DNA of 64,000 bases from Exobasidium rhododendri (lineage: Eukaryota; Basidiomycota; Exobasidiomycetes; Exobasidiales; Exobasidiaceae), in NCBI GenBank assembly GCA_026210745.1, contig CP110632.1:4215001-4279000 (forward strand). The letters run 5' to 3'. The position numbers and the translations under genes were made by a program. The notes beneath the pieces are model-generated. The model saw only the letters and a list, made by a program, of their open reading frames with translations, made no database searches and had not been told where the DNA came from. Below are positions 35,541-46,812 of the stretch, piece after piece. Within the stretch, counting starts at the first letter, position 1, and every line of letters starts with the position of its first letter.

Positions 35541-35839
35541 TCAGATTGCGATGCCTGCTCTCGTCTAGGGAGCTCGGTATTTTTGTACAGTATTTCATAT
35601 CATATTCCAGTGTCAATCATAGTCTAGTTGTCACCGATCTTCTGCAGGAAGTTCTCTGGAGGGGGGGAAAAGGGCTCTTTCTCGCAGAAACGCGCGGGAC
35701 GCAAGAATCCAGGTCGCGTCTTGATGGTGCCAGTAATTAACGCGGCTAGAAGAAGGATGACAAATTTGAGAAGCAGTCCTTGGCGAGCAAAGGCACGCAC
35801 GCACGTACCCTATTGAGACACCCTCCTTGGCCACACAGC

Positions 35840-37907
35840 ATGGACGATGACGATGAGTAGTGAGTAGGCGTCTGCAAGACCAGTAGAAAAGTTTCAGAGT
35901 CAGTAATGTATTTCAAACTCTTCACAGCGAACAGGAGCGGCTCGCAAACATCAAGCGAAATCAAGATCTGTTGAAAGAACTGCATCTTGTCGGCATCACT
36001 TCAGCTCCACCTCCGAGACGATCAGGTGCTGGTCCGTCAAGGGCAGCAAATGGCAAAAAGCAGGCAGCGAGAAAAGTCGAGCCACAACGAGTTCAGCCTC
36101 GTAGGAGTAGTAATAGATTAGCTGGTGTAGAAGCAGATAGCGAGACTCTAAAACGGAAATATGAGGTGGGTCTGGCCTCTCGGGGGGGGGGAGGAGCATG
36201 TGGACTAACGATTTAATGAATTTCTCTTACTCCATAATTGAAACACATCATTCAGGAAGAAGCAGAGGCAGTACGAGAGGCACAGGATCGAGCCAGAAGG
36301 GCACGTCATGAAGATCACGACTTGAACTTCCTGCTGGGCGGCGGTGACGACGTGGATGAGAATGTCAAGTCTGCTTTGGCGAATACCTTTGATAAGATTG
36401 CTTTACGACACCCTACTTTGGCCAGTGAGATCTTAGAAGAGATGAAAGAGTCGAAGCGTCGGGTGAAGAACGAGGGTCATGCTGGCGACGATCGATACAA
36501 GGAGCTGAAGAGTGTGCTCAATAAGATGGACTTGAGGAGTACGGATAAAGTGACGAAAGCGAGGGTGTACAGTATGGTGATGCATCCAAGTGTCGATCAG
36601 GACCTCGTTTTCGTGGGTGACAAAGAGGGTAATATTGGTATTTGGGATCCGAATGGAAGGGAGAAAGGCGATGACGAGGAGGAGGAGGAGGAGCAAAACG
36701 ATTCTGGCGTCAAGACTGGCCGGAGCTGGAGCCTGCAAGTACATGGGAAATCGCCCATCACTTGCCTTCGACTGGATCCTATCGCTGCTGATTCCCTCTT
36801 CTCATCATCGTACGATTCGACGATTCGAATGCAATCTCTGCAAGGTGGTACTTCCAGAGAAGTCTGGAATGGACAAGAAGACGTTTTGATCTCCATCTTT
36901 GATATTCTAGCACCTCAGTCGCATCCTAGCGCCTTTCTGAACACACCAAGTCATGGTCTAGATGAGAGGAGCTTGTGGATCGCCGATCACCGAGGCGGTC
37001 TGAGTCATTACGACATACGACAGGCTTCTCGAAAGGCAGCGAAAACTAGCAGGTGGCAAGTATGCGAGAAGAAGGTGGGTAGAGACGTGCTTCTCTTTGT
37101 TGGTGAAAGTAATTGTCAATGCTGAAAACTTCACCTTGCCTTCCCATGGTCAAGATTGGAGGTATGTCAATCAACCCTGTCATCTCTTCCTGCATCTCAG
37201 TCGCATCACTCGACCAGCAAATTCGGCTTTTCGATGTTCGTAATCTGCAGACCTTACCAACGACCAATGAAGCGCCATACAATGCTAGAGCGGTGGATGC
37301 TGAAGTGCTTGAACTGGCCGAGGAGAAAGCACAGATCGGAAGCCATCGAGCTAAGCTTGCATGCACCAGTGTAGATTGGGACGCAAGCGGGAAAAAGTTG
37401 GTGGGCGTAAGCTACGACGATGTGGTCAAGCTATGGGATCTACAGCCCGAGTGGCTCCATGTAAAGGAAAAGGGCAGCGTCAATAATACGACGACGACGA
37501 GGCGACCAAAGGCGGAAAAGAAGGTGACTGGGTTGACTCGCTGGATCAAAAGTGAAGACGGAGGGCTAGAGGATGGGGACGATGCAAGTCTCTCACAGCG
37601 ATCGAGACCCGAGGACGTGCTTGCCAAACCGATTCAAATCCCACACAACAATCAAACGGGAAAGTGGCTGACGCTCTTTCGTGCGAGGTTCAATGCGAAT
37701 CCTGCTGTCGAGAGTCACTTCTCGATGGGCTCCATGGTTCGCCATGCCGAAATCTGGTCGGATGAAGGCACTCTACTCAAGTCGTTCTACAATGACGACT
37801 ACGTCACGGCTGTTCCTGCCGTCACTTGCACGCACCCAAGGAGGGTAGGCCGACTAGGAACAGGTAACGCGTCTGGCAAGTGCACCTTCTGGGCACCTCA
37901 AGATTAG
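35840..37907 (+). CDS. CMR1: WD40 DNA damage-binding protein Cmr1/WDR76
   Basis: Cmr1 is a nuclear WD40 protein that associates with chromatin and damage-related intranuclear quality-control sites. Four exons, 35840..35859, 35928..36165, 36256..37074 and 37155..37907, give 609 residues. The first exon codes only MDDDDEY (20 nt); joining restores DDDDEYEQERLANIKRNQDLL, the family's N-terminal helix. Other hallmarks: ARVYSMVMHPSVDQDLVFVGDK, SPITCLRLDP, SLWIADHRGGLSHYDIR, KKIGGMSINP across the last splice, TSVDWDASGKKLVGVSYDDVVKLWD, and the end CTFWAPQD. The propeller fills most of the last 450 residues. An acidic EEEEEE loop lies near residue 230. Donors are GTGAGT, GTGGGT and GTGGGT. Confidence 0.92.
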
Positions 37908-38485
37908 TGCTGTGTCGTTGCGTGTTGCAGCCCACTTCCAATTCTCTCTCGTCTATGTATGTATATGACGCGCTCGCACGGACAGTCGGCGAGGAACACG
38001 AACGGCGTAACGCTACGCAAACTATTTCATTATTTTAGTGTCTCCAACGGGCGCGGGCACCTCGGCAGTGTGGCTTCGCATCAGTCCTGTACCCACGGAC
38101 TCCTACTAGTGAAAATTGGGCGTTTGCTTAGCTCTCTTGTAAATCGCCATGAGAAATTCGTGTATGCTCCTTCGAGTCTGGTGTTATGTGTGAAGAGGGA
38201 GCGGGAACACGCCACCAAGGCTCGAAGACAGCATTTGCGTTGGATTGCCATTCATCATGCTGGGGAAGGTTTCTGCTCCTCTCGCTAGCGTTTGCTGGAA
38301 GAGTGCTGGCCTAGCCTAGCTTCTTGCGCCCGTTTCCTCAACGAGGGGTCAGCTTATCGTATAAAGTTGGCCATTCCGATCATCTCGTCTCAATCCCACA
38401 AGAGATTTTCATCCCTCTCCCTGCATCTTCTTTCATTGTTCCCTCTCCTCCTCCTCCTCCTCCATCTCCTTCTACTTTCGCAATC
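37908..38485. promoter_or_regulatory. upstream region of the seven-TM gene
   Basis: 578 bases, no supported gene. The last 70 bases before 38486 are a CT-rich run of CTCCTCCTC units, typical of a 5' UTR. The frame of the downstream gene is open upstream to 38324, but that stretch is low-complexity and lies before the strong start at 38486. Confidence 0.45.
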
Positions 38486-40000
38486 ATGCTGAAATCCGCC
38501 ATCATCAACGACATTCGGGGGGCAACCACTCTGGCAGTACTAGGCGCTGTTTTAGTACCGATCGCCTTTGTCTTTGTACTCTTCAGCACGCCTCGATCTC
38601 GTCAGACACCAATCTTCTGGATTCAATGCTTTGCTCTGGCCTTGGCGATGGCCCAAGCTGCTATTGAAACATCATCATACCACATTGACATTGAAACCAA
38701 CGGCTTGCATCCTCAATTGTTCTTCAACCTGTGTGCTGCTCGCGAGTCTCTCAAGTGGATTACACCATGGGTCACCGATTGTGCTTTGGTCTTCAAGATT
38801 CTCTACTTCTACCCTCGAACTCTCTACAGTCGAAAGAAGCAAGTGAGCATCGGAGCCTTCCCAGCTCTAATCAAGGTCCCTCGATTGGTCGTCATCATCA
38901 TCAATCTGGTCATCATGTGCCGTGCGTTTGCTAAGCAAGAAACAACTTGGGCGTCCGGTCTCAAGTTCCAGGTAGCAGAGATTGCCATGCAAGTAGCAGA
39001 CAATAGCTACTGCTCCTCTATCCTACTCTACAAAAGCTGGAAGTTTTACAGTGCTTCTTCTGGTCACGTTTCTAGGACAGCCAGAGCTCAGAGGAGAGCA
39101 AGACACATTGTGGAAAGTATTGCCATGTCCTTCGTACCGGCTCTTTGCATCCAGATTGCATTCTTGGTCGTACAGGCCATTCCAGGTGACAATGCATACG
39201 AGTTGCTGGAAGCACAGAATTATCTTTTCATCTTCAACGTATACGTATCTCTCATCTTCTCCATCCTTGCTACTTCCTGGTCTTCCATCTGCAACGTCGC
39301 CGAGAGAAATCGCCAAACTTCAGCTAGAATGAATCAACGATCGCTACAATCATCAGCAGGATCCAGCGGTGACGATTTTAGGAGAGATGGGAAACGCAGC
39401 GGCGGCAGTAGCTCTGGCGGTGGCACGACGATGGAGAAGGAACTTCCCGAACACCGCACATTACTTCAATATCTTACCAGCAACGATGATGTGGAGGAAT
39501 TGATGTCCGTGTCGGAAGATGGTCATTCCTACAATTCGCACGAATCCAGAGAGAAGAATGGATTTGGCGAGCCTAGAGAGCTTGAACGGGGTGGCATGCA
39601 CTCAAACGTATTCAGCCTACCCAAAGTTCAATTTGGCTTTGCAACTCGACGCAAGGCATCGTCCCCCTCCTTCACGAGTGCCTCTGATGGTGTGATAGTG
39701 CAACAAGAAAGGCTTAGAGCTACTTCTCCTAGAGCTGGCACACCTCCAAGAGGTGCCGACCCTCAAAGAAGCGGGGGAGGATCGAGGGGAGTGCCCCATC
39801 TGAACAGGGACATTGCGGCAGATCAGACGAGAGTCGCTCCTTTCACTTCTCCTCAAGTCGTTCCTTTCCGTTTTCAGGAGGACTGCGACTCCTCAAAGAA
39901 GGACAGTCGCGGCGATGTTCACCCTTCTACCAACACAGCAAACGCATCACTCCATTTAGAGCAAGATGCTGTCTCCTTGGATGACATGCTTCGAGAGTAG
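38486..40000 (+). CDS. seven-transmembrane receptor-like protein
   Basis: A single exon of 504 residues. The first 280 residues hold seven hydrophobic segments: about 12-38, 45-65, 90-112 (weaker), 132-152, 167-188, 213-236 and 245-270. The remaining 225 residues are a hydrophilic, Ser/Gly/Arg-rich cytosolic tail with no motif I recognise. The topology (short N-terminus, seven TM, long C-terminal tail) fits a fungal orphan G-protein-coupled-receptor-like protein. It does not look like the pheromone receptor Ste3 family, PTH11 (no CFEM), or microbial rhodopsin (no Lys in helix 7). The Met at 38486 starts MLKSAIINDIRGATTLAVLG directly before the first TM. Signalling is inference only. Confidence 0.7.
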   Translation: MLKSAIINDIRGATTLAVLGAVLVPIAFVFVLFSTPRSRQTPIFWIQCFALALAMAQAAIETSSYHIDIETNGLHPQLFFNLCAARESLKWITPWVTDCALVFKILYFYPRTLYSRKKQVSIGAFPALIKVPRLVVIIINLVIMCRAFAKQETTWASGLKFQVAEIAMQVADNSYCSSILLYKSWKFYSASSGHVSRTARAQRRARHIVESIAMSFVPALCIQIAFLVVQAIPGDNAYELLEAQNYLFIFNVYVSLIFSILATSWSSICNVAERNRQTSARMNQRSLQSSAGSSGDDFRRDGKRSGGSSSGGGTTMEKELPEHRTLLQYLTSNDDVEELMSVSEDGHSYNSHESREKNGFGEPRELERGGMHSNVFSLPKVQFGFATRRKASSPSFTSASDGVIVQQERLRATSPRAGTPPRGADPQRSGGGSRGVPHLNRDIAADQTRVAPFTSPQVVPFRFQEDCDSSKKDSRGDVHPSTNTANASLHLEQDAVSLDDMLRE

Positions 40001-40468
40001 GCACACTTCCCTTCTCTTTTTCTCGTCTCGTATCTCGTACCCTGTATCATATAGATCCACCGACCTGTACTCTGTATTTTATAGAAATCGTTATGGTATA
40101 CAATTCTTTCGAAATTGGTCTAAGACGGCTTAAAGTCAATCTACACGATCCGCGCTGCCCATATATTGGCAACGTGTTTAGTGCTGGATTATGTAAGCTT
40201 TACTGATGCTATTCATTTGGATATTCCCCACTTGTCTGAGGAGGACAATCTGGTATGTGTCTCTTAGCGTAATCTTGATCACTATGTCGCAACGCATGCA
40301 TCTGGCTCCATCATTAACAGGAAGATTTCATCACCAACATCATCATCATCATCACCAACATCATCATCATTATCAGCATCATCATCACCATCTAGTATAC
40401 TTTTGCAGCCCCGTGTCACTTTCGTCACCATCTCAACTGGTTCTAGCCTATAAGAGGAGAGACCTCAG
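40001..40468. promoter_or_regulatory. intergenic region upstream of NTAQ1
   Basis: 468 bases between two + strand genes. It holds an imperfect (CAT)n tract. No gene is supported. Confidence 0.4.
40329..40392. repeat. imperfect (CAT)n microsatellite
   Basis: About 64 bases of CAT units broken by CAC, AAC, TAT and CAG triplets, ending about 75 bases upstream of the NTAQ1 start, so it may lie in the promoter or 5' UTR. Confidence 0.9.
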
Positions 40469-42376
40469 ATGAGGAACTCTGATGCATTTAGCATTTATTC
40501 AACGTCGACTCTAGTGGGAGGAGGCGAAGATGAGGCTCGTGATGAAGTAAATCTTCGACGCTCCATGGCTAGAAGACCGCCTCATCATATGAGCTTGCCT
40601 GGTAATGTCGAGAGTCGCTATCAAAGGTATCCCCAAGTCGACCTATCACGATTCGGAGATCAAGTGGTAGGACGCTCGACACTTTCGAGGCAAGGATCGC
40701 TCACCACTTTACACGACAATCAATCTTCTTCCACGAGGAGGCGTAATTATGGCAATCATTCGAGGATATCTGCGCCCACGCCTCGACCTCGCATCGCCTC
40801 CGTGTCAGAAAGCTTGGAGATTGAAGAGAGCGATCTGCAAGTCCCATGGTGGTCTCCCATTCTACCAACACCAGTGGTGGGCAGGAATAAAAGTAGTAGT
40901 GGCAGATCACGACTAGCACTCAACACCCAGGCTTCAGATCGTGCCCCTCTTAGCATTACTCAAAGCACTTTGACGCCAAGTATGGCAACCCCGTCCGGCT
41001 CATCACAGCCGACTGACTATAGCCAACTGTCACAAAAGTTATCAGTTCCACCACGACCAGCAAACACTATGCAAAAGAGCAGTAGTAGTGGAAGTGGACT
41101 ATCGCCTTCTAGACGCGATCGCAATGCTAATGAGCAGTCGCCCCCACGAAAGCCTACGACTGGCACATCTTTGCAGTTCCAGATGGACACCCCCATCCCT
41201 CCTCCGATGCCTGCTACCTGGCCTCTTTACGCCCGATGCTACTGCGAAGAGAATGCATACCTCTTGGCAGCTTACTTATTCAATGTCTGCCAATCTTACA
41301 ACGAGCGCGAAGCGAACAAGTCCAACGAATTCCGAATTAGGTGGGAAGTAGACGTTATAGTCGTCAGCAACAAGAACCAGACGGTGCTAATGCGGGAACA
41401 GAGAGCTGTAGAGGAAGGGGTACAGGTCATGTGGGATTATCATGTCTTTGTCGTCGTGAGCTGTCAAGTAGAGGGCAAGACGGATGCTACCAGGAAGGGA
41501 AAGGAACCAGCCCAATCTTCGCGATCGTCTCTGCTATCCAAAAGGAATTCCGACACTCAAAGTACCCCAAGGAGTGAGAGAGTCTTCGTTGCACCTTTCG
41601 CTTCATGGGTGTACGATCTGGACTCTCGACAAGCGAGTCCTACCCCACTAGCAACCTATCTCTCTGCTACGTCTGGTCTGAAGGAAGACGTCTACACCAA
41701 TGTTCTGAAGCGACATCGACCTGTTTTCCGAGTCGTCCCAGCTACCACGTATTTTACACGCTTTGGAAGTGATCGAAGTCACATGAAACGACCTTCCACG
41801 ACGAATCCCTCCAGAGATGCATTTGAGTGGGCTGCTCCTCGACCTGAATGGGATTTAATACTCGGTTCGAAAGCACATCATTCTGCCACTTACTTTATGG
41901 ACTCATTCGTAGATATGAGAGTCCGAATAGGTGATGGCCGATTTGGCTTTGTCGTCCAATTGGAAGACTTGATGAAGGGAGCAGGGCTCATGATGGAAAG
42001 GGCAGAAGTGGCAGAGACCTGCTCCACACACTTAGCGGCGGGAGTGGCCGTCTTACTGGAGAGAGTCGAAGAAGTGGGTAGCGAAAGACAAGGACCGAGC
42101 GTTGCTGCACCGAAGTGGACTCGCTTCAATCTTCCCGAAGCTTTGGAAGAGGAAAATGAAGAAGTGACCTCGCCGGGCTTCTTGATCGGCAATGTAAGGC
42201 ACTACGGCATCCGACCACCACCACCACCACCCGGTGAGATCGTTCCTCCCGTTCATCGCGGCAAGAGAGTAACAGATCCTCTCTTTCCTGCTTACATGCT
42301 CAGCGTCTTTGAGCATCGTGCGGCAAAGGCTCGTACTAGCATGATTCTGTCTCGAGATACCCAATTACCAGCCTGA
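40469..42376 (+). CDS. NTAQ1: protein N-terminal glutamine amidohydrolase
   Basis: NTAQ1 deamidates N-terminal Gln to Glu as the tertiary step of the Arg/N-degron pathway, feeding Ate1 arginylation. The single exon codes 635 residues. The catalytic triad is visible in family motifs: CYCEEN (Cys about 259), WDYHV (His about 325) and VYDLDS (Asp about 383). FRVVPATTYFTRFGSDRSHM follows as in the animal enzyme, and GIRPPPPPPGEIVPP matches the Pro-rich region near its end. About 240 N-terminal residues are a Ser-rich extension absent from the roughly 205-residue animal and plant enzymes, and there are inserts between the His and Asp motifs and in the C-terminal part. Budding yeast uses the unrelated Nta1 instead. 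The start at 40469 is the first Met in the frame; a later start would only shorten the disordered part. Confidence 0.92.
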   Translation: MRNSDAFSIYSTSTLVGGGEDEARDEVNLRRSMARRPPHHMSLPGNVESRYQRYPQVDLSRFGDQVVGRSTLSRQGSLTTLHDNQSSSTRRRNYGNHSRISAPTPRPRIASVSESLEIEESDLQVPWWSPILPTPVVGRNKSSSGRSRLALNTQASDRAPLSITQSTLTPSMATPSGSSQPTDYSQLSQKLSVPPRPANTMQKSSSSGSGLSPSRRDRNANEQSPPRKPTTGTSLQFQMDTPIPPPMPATWPLYARCYCEENAYLLAAYLFNVCQSYNEREANKSNEFRIRWEVDVIVVSNKNQTVLMREQRAVEEGVQVMWDYHVFVVVSCQVEGKTDATRKGKEPAQSSRSSLLSKRNSDTQSTPRSERVFVAPFASWVYDLDSRQASPTPLATYLSATSGLKEDVYTNVLKRHRPVFRVVPATTYFTRFGSDRSHMKRPSTTNPSRDAFEWAAPRPEWDLILGSKAHHSATYFMDSFVDMRVRIGDGRFGFVVQLEDLMKGAGLMMERAEVAETCSTHLAAGVAVLLERVEEVGSERQGPSVAAPKWTRFNLPEALEEENEEVTSPGFLIGNVRHYGIRPPPPPPGEIVPPVHRGKRVTDPLFPAYMLSVFEHRAAKARTSMILSRDTQLPA

Positions 42377-42546
42377 CTTCCTTAATCATCTTTTTGTACA
42401 AACATCATTCATTCCAGATCATCATGTTTCCTTTCAATGTCAAGTATAATAATCAATCTATTCCTGCTTTACAATATTGGGTGAAGAGAAAAGCAGAGGG
42501 TAAAAGGCAGCAGCAATAGAAGCAGAGGGAAAAGAAGGGGGAAACC
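42377..42546. other. short convergent intergenic region
   Basis: 170 bases between the 3' ends of NTAQ1 and LSB5; only 3' UTR function is expected. Confidence 0.35.
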
Positions 42547-44501
42547 TTAAACGGCAGTGTAATCAAGACGAGCCCCACTTGCACGAAGAGGTGCGAAGTT
42601 CTCGAGTCGATCTTGAGGGTCAGCGAAGGGATCATCGTCGTCGTCGATGTCACCGCCACCATCATCATCATAATCATGCAAGAGACTGTCGGGACCGATT
42701 CGCGGCTGGTGATTGGCGATAGGAGCCCAAGCATTTGCGTCATCGTCGTCTGCACCGTTGCTCCACCTCTCGCTACCTTTCTGTCCCTGACTTTTGGCAG
42801 CAGCCACTTCTTCGTCCGAGTCTTCAGACTCATAATCACTATAGTCGGAAAGAGACGCACCGCCCTGGTTGCTTGGTCGCGAGGAGGAGGATGGAGCTGC
42901 ATAGCTTGTATTTCTGCTGCTATTACTGTGCTGATGATCATCGAAATTCAAGTCCATCAAATCTTTCAAGTGTCCATCTCCAGCTCTTGAATGTTCATTC
43001 TGACCACTTCGAGTATTTTGACTTCTGTAGCTGTTGTGCCTTTCTATCTGAATCCGTTGCTTATCTTGAAGGGATTCCAATTGCCCTTCATCGAGATGAG
43101 CAGCTGCTAGTCTCTTTTGCACAAATCGGATTTCGGCTTCTTCTGCTTCAGCCCGGTCATGAGCCTTTTCAGCAGCACTTTTACTTCCACTGATATTTGC
43201 CAATGGCTCGTTGCCTTCCTCGTCACTATCGGCGTCGGCTGCCTTGGAGAGCTTATCGTAAAGCTCGAGGGAAAGAATGATCTGATCGTTTGTAGAGATC
43301 AGTCCGCCCAAATACTCCTCATCTCTGACCAATTGAACTGTCGAGAGAAGATGGAACGTCACTCAGAAACGCTCACACGAATTACAAGCTCGCAGCCTAC
43401 TCACTGTACCTGACAACCTTCTTCCTTTCCACCTTAACTCTACCGAGATACATCTGCACGCGCTCGTTGACTGTCACACTCTCCTTCTCACGATTGACGT
43501 GCTGTAGAGCATTAACCAGAGCTGTAGCTGCTTGCTGAGATGTGGCCAAAGTGCTCATGATGGCTGGCTTTTCCTGTTGCAATTTAAAGATCGCTGGGTC
43601 AGCATGTGTAGACGTTCCCCGCGTTCCTCCACTGGTTGCTTACCTTCTCGAAATCAAACGTCGGTCTCTTTGCTCCCCCTTTCTTCTTCTCTTTTGCTCG
43701 CTTCAGGTCTTCTTCCTTTTGCATTCTTTCTGACGCTTTCTTGTCCATTCTAAGTTGTCTTTCTCGATCATCTGCGTCTTTCTTTTTCCGGAATGACTCG
43801 GCTGCATCACCTTTCAGTTGAGCATCGCTTTTCCTTCCACCACCACACGCTGCATACAGTCCCGCTACCAATCTCATGGAAGGTTCGTTCTTGAAATGAT
43901 TCTGCCAGGACAAAAGTACCCTCATCAGCTTCTTTCGAACACTGGCATCGACCAAAGGATCTTGTGACATTAGTTTGATTCTTTCAACCAGTTGAGCATC
44001 GGCAAAGGTCGATTGAAATCGAGGCCCGCAATTCTCCACTAGAGCATTCAACATCGTTATAGCTCGTTTTTGACCATGCACAGTACCGTACTTGAGCTTC
44101 TTCCTGATTTGTCGACTCGCTTCCGTGGGTCCAGTAGACTGTATGTTGATGGCCTCTACAAGTTCAGGGATTCTGGCATTGGAAACAATCAGAGTCCTCA
44201 GTCAAAGTCAGTGCGCTCACGTAGCCTATCCGACGACTCACCCGTCGTAGTCATCCTCTGCATACTACAGGATCCAATCGTCAGGAAGGGAATCGTTCAG
44301 TCCACTGGTTATCGTAAGACTTTAAGCATTACATCCTTGCGCTCACCGACGTGGAAGATAGGCGATCAATCCAGACAGACACTGAAGTGAAGGGCTTTCC
44401 AGCACCCAATGCTTGGTCCGCAAAATTCTGTCAGGGTAGGACCCCTATCAGTGAGATGCAGGTGAAGGGATCCTCGTCTTCAGACCACTCACTCTCATCA
44501 T
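42547..44501 (-). CDS. LSB5: VHS and GAT domain protein Lsb5
   Basis: Lsb5 links ubiquitinated cargo, Arf3 and Las17/WASP-driven actin at endocytic sites. I rebuilt six exons: 44501..44493, 44427..44347, 44264..44242, 44172..43644, 43573..43405 and 43337..42547, giving 533 residues. VHS motifs: KPFTSVSVWIDRLSS, YAEDDYDGIPELVEAIN, GPTEASRQIRKKLKYG, AITMLNALVENCGPRFQ and SVRKKLMRVLLSW. The GAT part is NALQHVNREKESVTVNER...VRYIQLVRDEEYLGGLI...LSLELYDKL. The tail is acidic, with a DPFADP motif that could be a clathrin/adaptor-binding element. Exon 1 codes only MMR (9 nt) and exon 3 is 23 nt; both are needed to keep frame. The tiny first exon is the least certain part. Confidence 0.88.
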
Positions 44502-45120
44502 CTTGCCAGCACTGTCCGCCTATGATGACGACTACAGATCAAGGACTGAAGCAATCACCCCGCGCACTTCGGAATGAAACACTTTCACTGGCGTATCTCA
44601 TGCAACACACGCATGGACACTTGGCCGAGGTTGAACTTGTCTAACAAGCACGGATGAGTACTTCATTAAGGGAATGCCTCAGGCGTCTATTACGTAATAA
44701 CCACGCCAGAGGACCGAGTCCGTGGCTTATCGGTGTCTAAACCGACGAGCTCGGATAGGGACAACACCCATGGGACTGGCACACGGGATACCCTCCTATC
44801 AGCTTTTGTCACCACCCTGTCGTCGACTCGAAAAGAGACAGTGAGCTCGGAGGCAGTCACGCAGGCCTGAATTGCAACACGGAAGCTTCAGCGCGAATTG
44901 TCTGATTGATTCTGTGAAATCGACGCCTGACTTTGTTTGACATGGGGGAAAGAAGGTTTCGATTTGGCGGAAGTCGGGAGAGAGGGACTATCACAAGTGT
45001 AGGAGAGTACACACAAGAAAGTATTGCTCGGCCTCGTTTCCCACTTTTCGATAGCAGATATACATCACCTCCCTCCCGCCTTTCGCACGTCCGTCGTGGC
45101 TGGAGGAGACCGACACGATC
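44502..45120. promoter_or_regulatory. divergent intergenic region
   Basis: 619 bases between LSB5 (minus) and the alpha/beta hydrolase (plus). No gene is supported. Shared promoter space. Confidence 0.4.
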
Positions 45121-46595
45121 ATGACGATCGACAAGATTGAATCGGATTCGTATCACCGTCATGCGTGGTCTGTCTTCGTATGGTACCTCGTAGAAGGCTT
45201 TCGAATCTTTCTGGAACCGGTACTGTGTCACATTGGCTTGATGACGCCTGGCTTTGGAGATCCAACGTACGGGCGTGCAGCTTTACCCCGATCAAAGGAC
45301 GAGAACGATATCATCTTTCAAAATGCCGAAGTGAAAGTACAGGAAGGATTGGTATACCTTCAAGATGAAGCGATACGAAAGGGAGGTAGTTGGGATCGCT
45401 CTGGTAGCAGCTTTGTAGCCTACTCTATATGGCAACAGGACGATGCGATGGAGAAGGAGAAGCTCAATGCAGACATCGGTGAGAATTATACATGTAAGGA
45501 GCGACAGAAAGAGGTTTCCCTTGCTGATCGTAAGTGTCTGGCCACCTTTCTCTCTCCTGGTACCACAGTCTTGCTACACGGGATCAATGGCTACGGCGGG
45601 AAATCGGCTGCCTTGGGTAGATACTACACTGAGAATGGGTTCCGAGTCATTGTGATAGATTTACCATCTTTCGGAAGATCTTCAGGACTTCACTCCTATC
45701 TTCCTTCTCTGCGGATCTTGGTGGAAGCTACGCATGCCGTCATCAAAGACGTAATCAAGAATGATGCTCCGGAGATGCAAAATCGAAAGATCTTCCTACA
45801 AGGAGAGTCAATGGGCGGTTTCACTGCTCTTTACTATGCTGCGCTATATCCTCCTGTTTCACCGCCATCTCAAGGTGGACCAGATCTGAAAAGGATGGCG
45901 CAAGAAGGTCAGGAGTCCGTGGATTATATTCGACCAAATTTGAGTGGTGTTGCTTGCTCTGCTCCTATGCTTGCCATTAGCCCGCAATCCCGTCCTGCTC
46001 CTGTTGTAGAAAAGATTGCAAGAGGGATCGCATTCATGGCTGGTCGCTTGCCTTTTGCTCCTGGTGTGAAAGGGAATGTCAGCAATGATATTCGAGTCGA
46101 GAATGAATTCCTTGCCGATGCTCAAACATACAAGGGCTGGATACGTATCGCTACTGGCCTTGCCATCTTATCTGGCTTGACGGAGCTTCAGATGCTTGCT
46201 CCTAGGATTACAGTGCCGTGTATGTTTCATGTGAGTTCTTGCTTGTCTGTGTCGCAGTATGTAGCCGTCCAGGAACTCACCCGCTCTGCATGTACGCTCC
46301 CTTCCCAGCATGGCAAGAATGACCGAGCGACATCATACAAGGGCACAGAGGCATTTTGTGAACGCATAAGTTCTCCAGTAAAGTCTTTCAAGTTGTGGGA
46401 CGGGTACGAGCACATGTAAGTCCAGCTCGAGCAGCGCTTAAACCCTATCACGCACATGAAAGTTGACCTCGACCTTCGCCGCTCAGCATGCTCAAGAACG
46501 TCAAAGGACAGAGTGAGGGAGATAATCTGAAGCGAATGGCTGTACTGGAAGAAATCTTAGCATTCTTCAAGGAGCAGGCTCGCAAGAGCTCGTGA
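45121..46595 (+). CDS. alpha/beta hydrolase, monoacylglycerol-lipase-like
   Basis: Four exons, 45121..45478, 45569..46230, 46309..46415 and 46487..46595, give 411 residues. Hallmarks are the oxyanion-hole strand ADIVLLHGINGYGGKS (rebuilt across the first splice), the nucleophile elbow GESMGG (Ser about 200), VACSAPMLAISP, HGKNDRATS carrying the acid Asp, and GYEHIML with the catalytic His completed by the last splice. A hydrophobic N-terminal stretch (AWSVFVWYLVEGFRIFLEPVLCHIGL, about 15-40) could tether it to a membrane or lipid droplet. Likely substrate: monoacylglycerol or another lipid ester (family-level inference). The first two introns (90 and 78 nt) are multiples of three with no in-frame stop, so retained forms would still be translatable, and annotation pipelines may read through them. 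Confidence 0.83.
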
Positions 46596-46812
46596 GCTTT
46601 AATATTGCCCGCTCTTTCTAATTCCCAGATCGAGCATTTCCATCGCATTGATCATGTCTCTGCTAGCACCCTCCGACTACCAGATAGAAATCCTGCATAC
46701 CTATGTACATTTTTGAAGCAATCATCATCTTTCGCGGGGGCGTTTACCTACCCTACAGCCTTAGCCCATACTTTGAGTGTCTTTTTGAGCACTGGCCTTT
46801 GCATTCAGCACG
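46596..46812. other. short convergent intergenic region
   Basis: 217 bases between the hydrolase and DUF4336 3' ends; no feature other than expected 3' UTRs. Confidence 0.35.
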
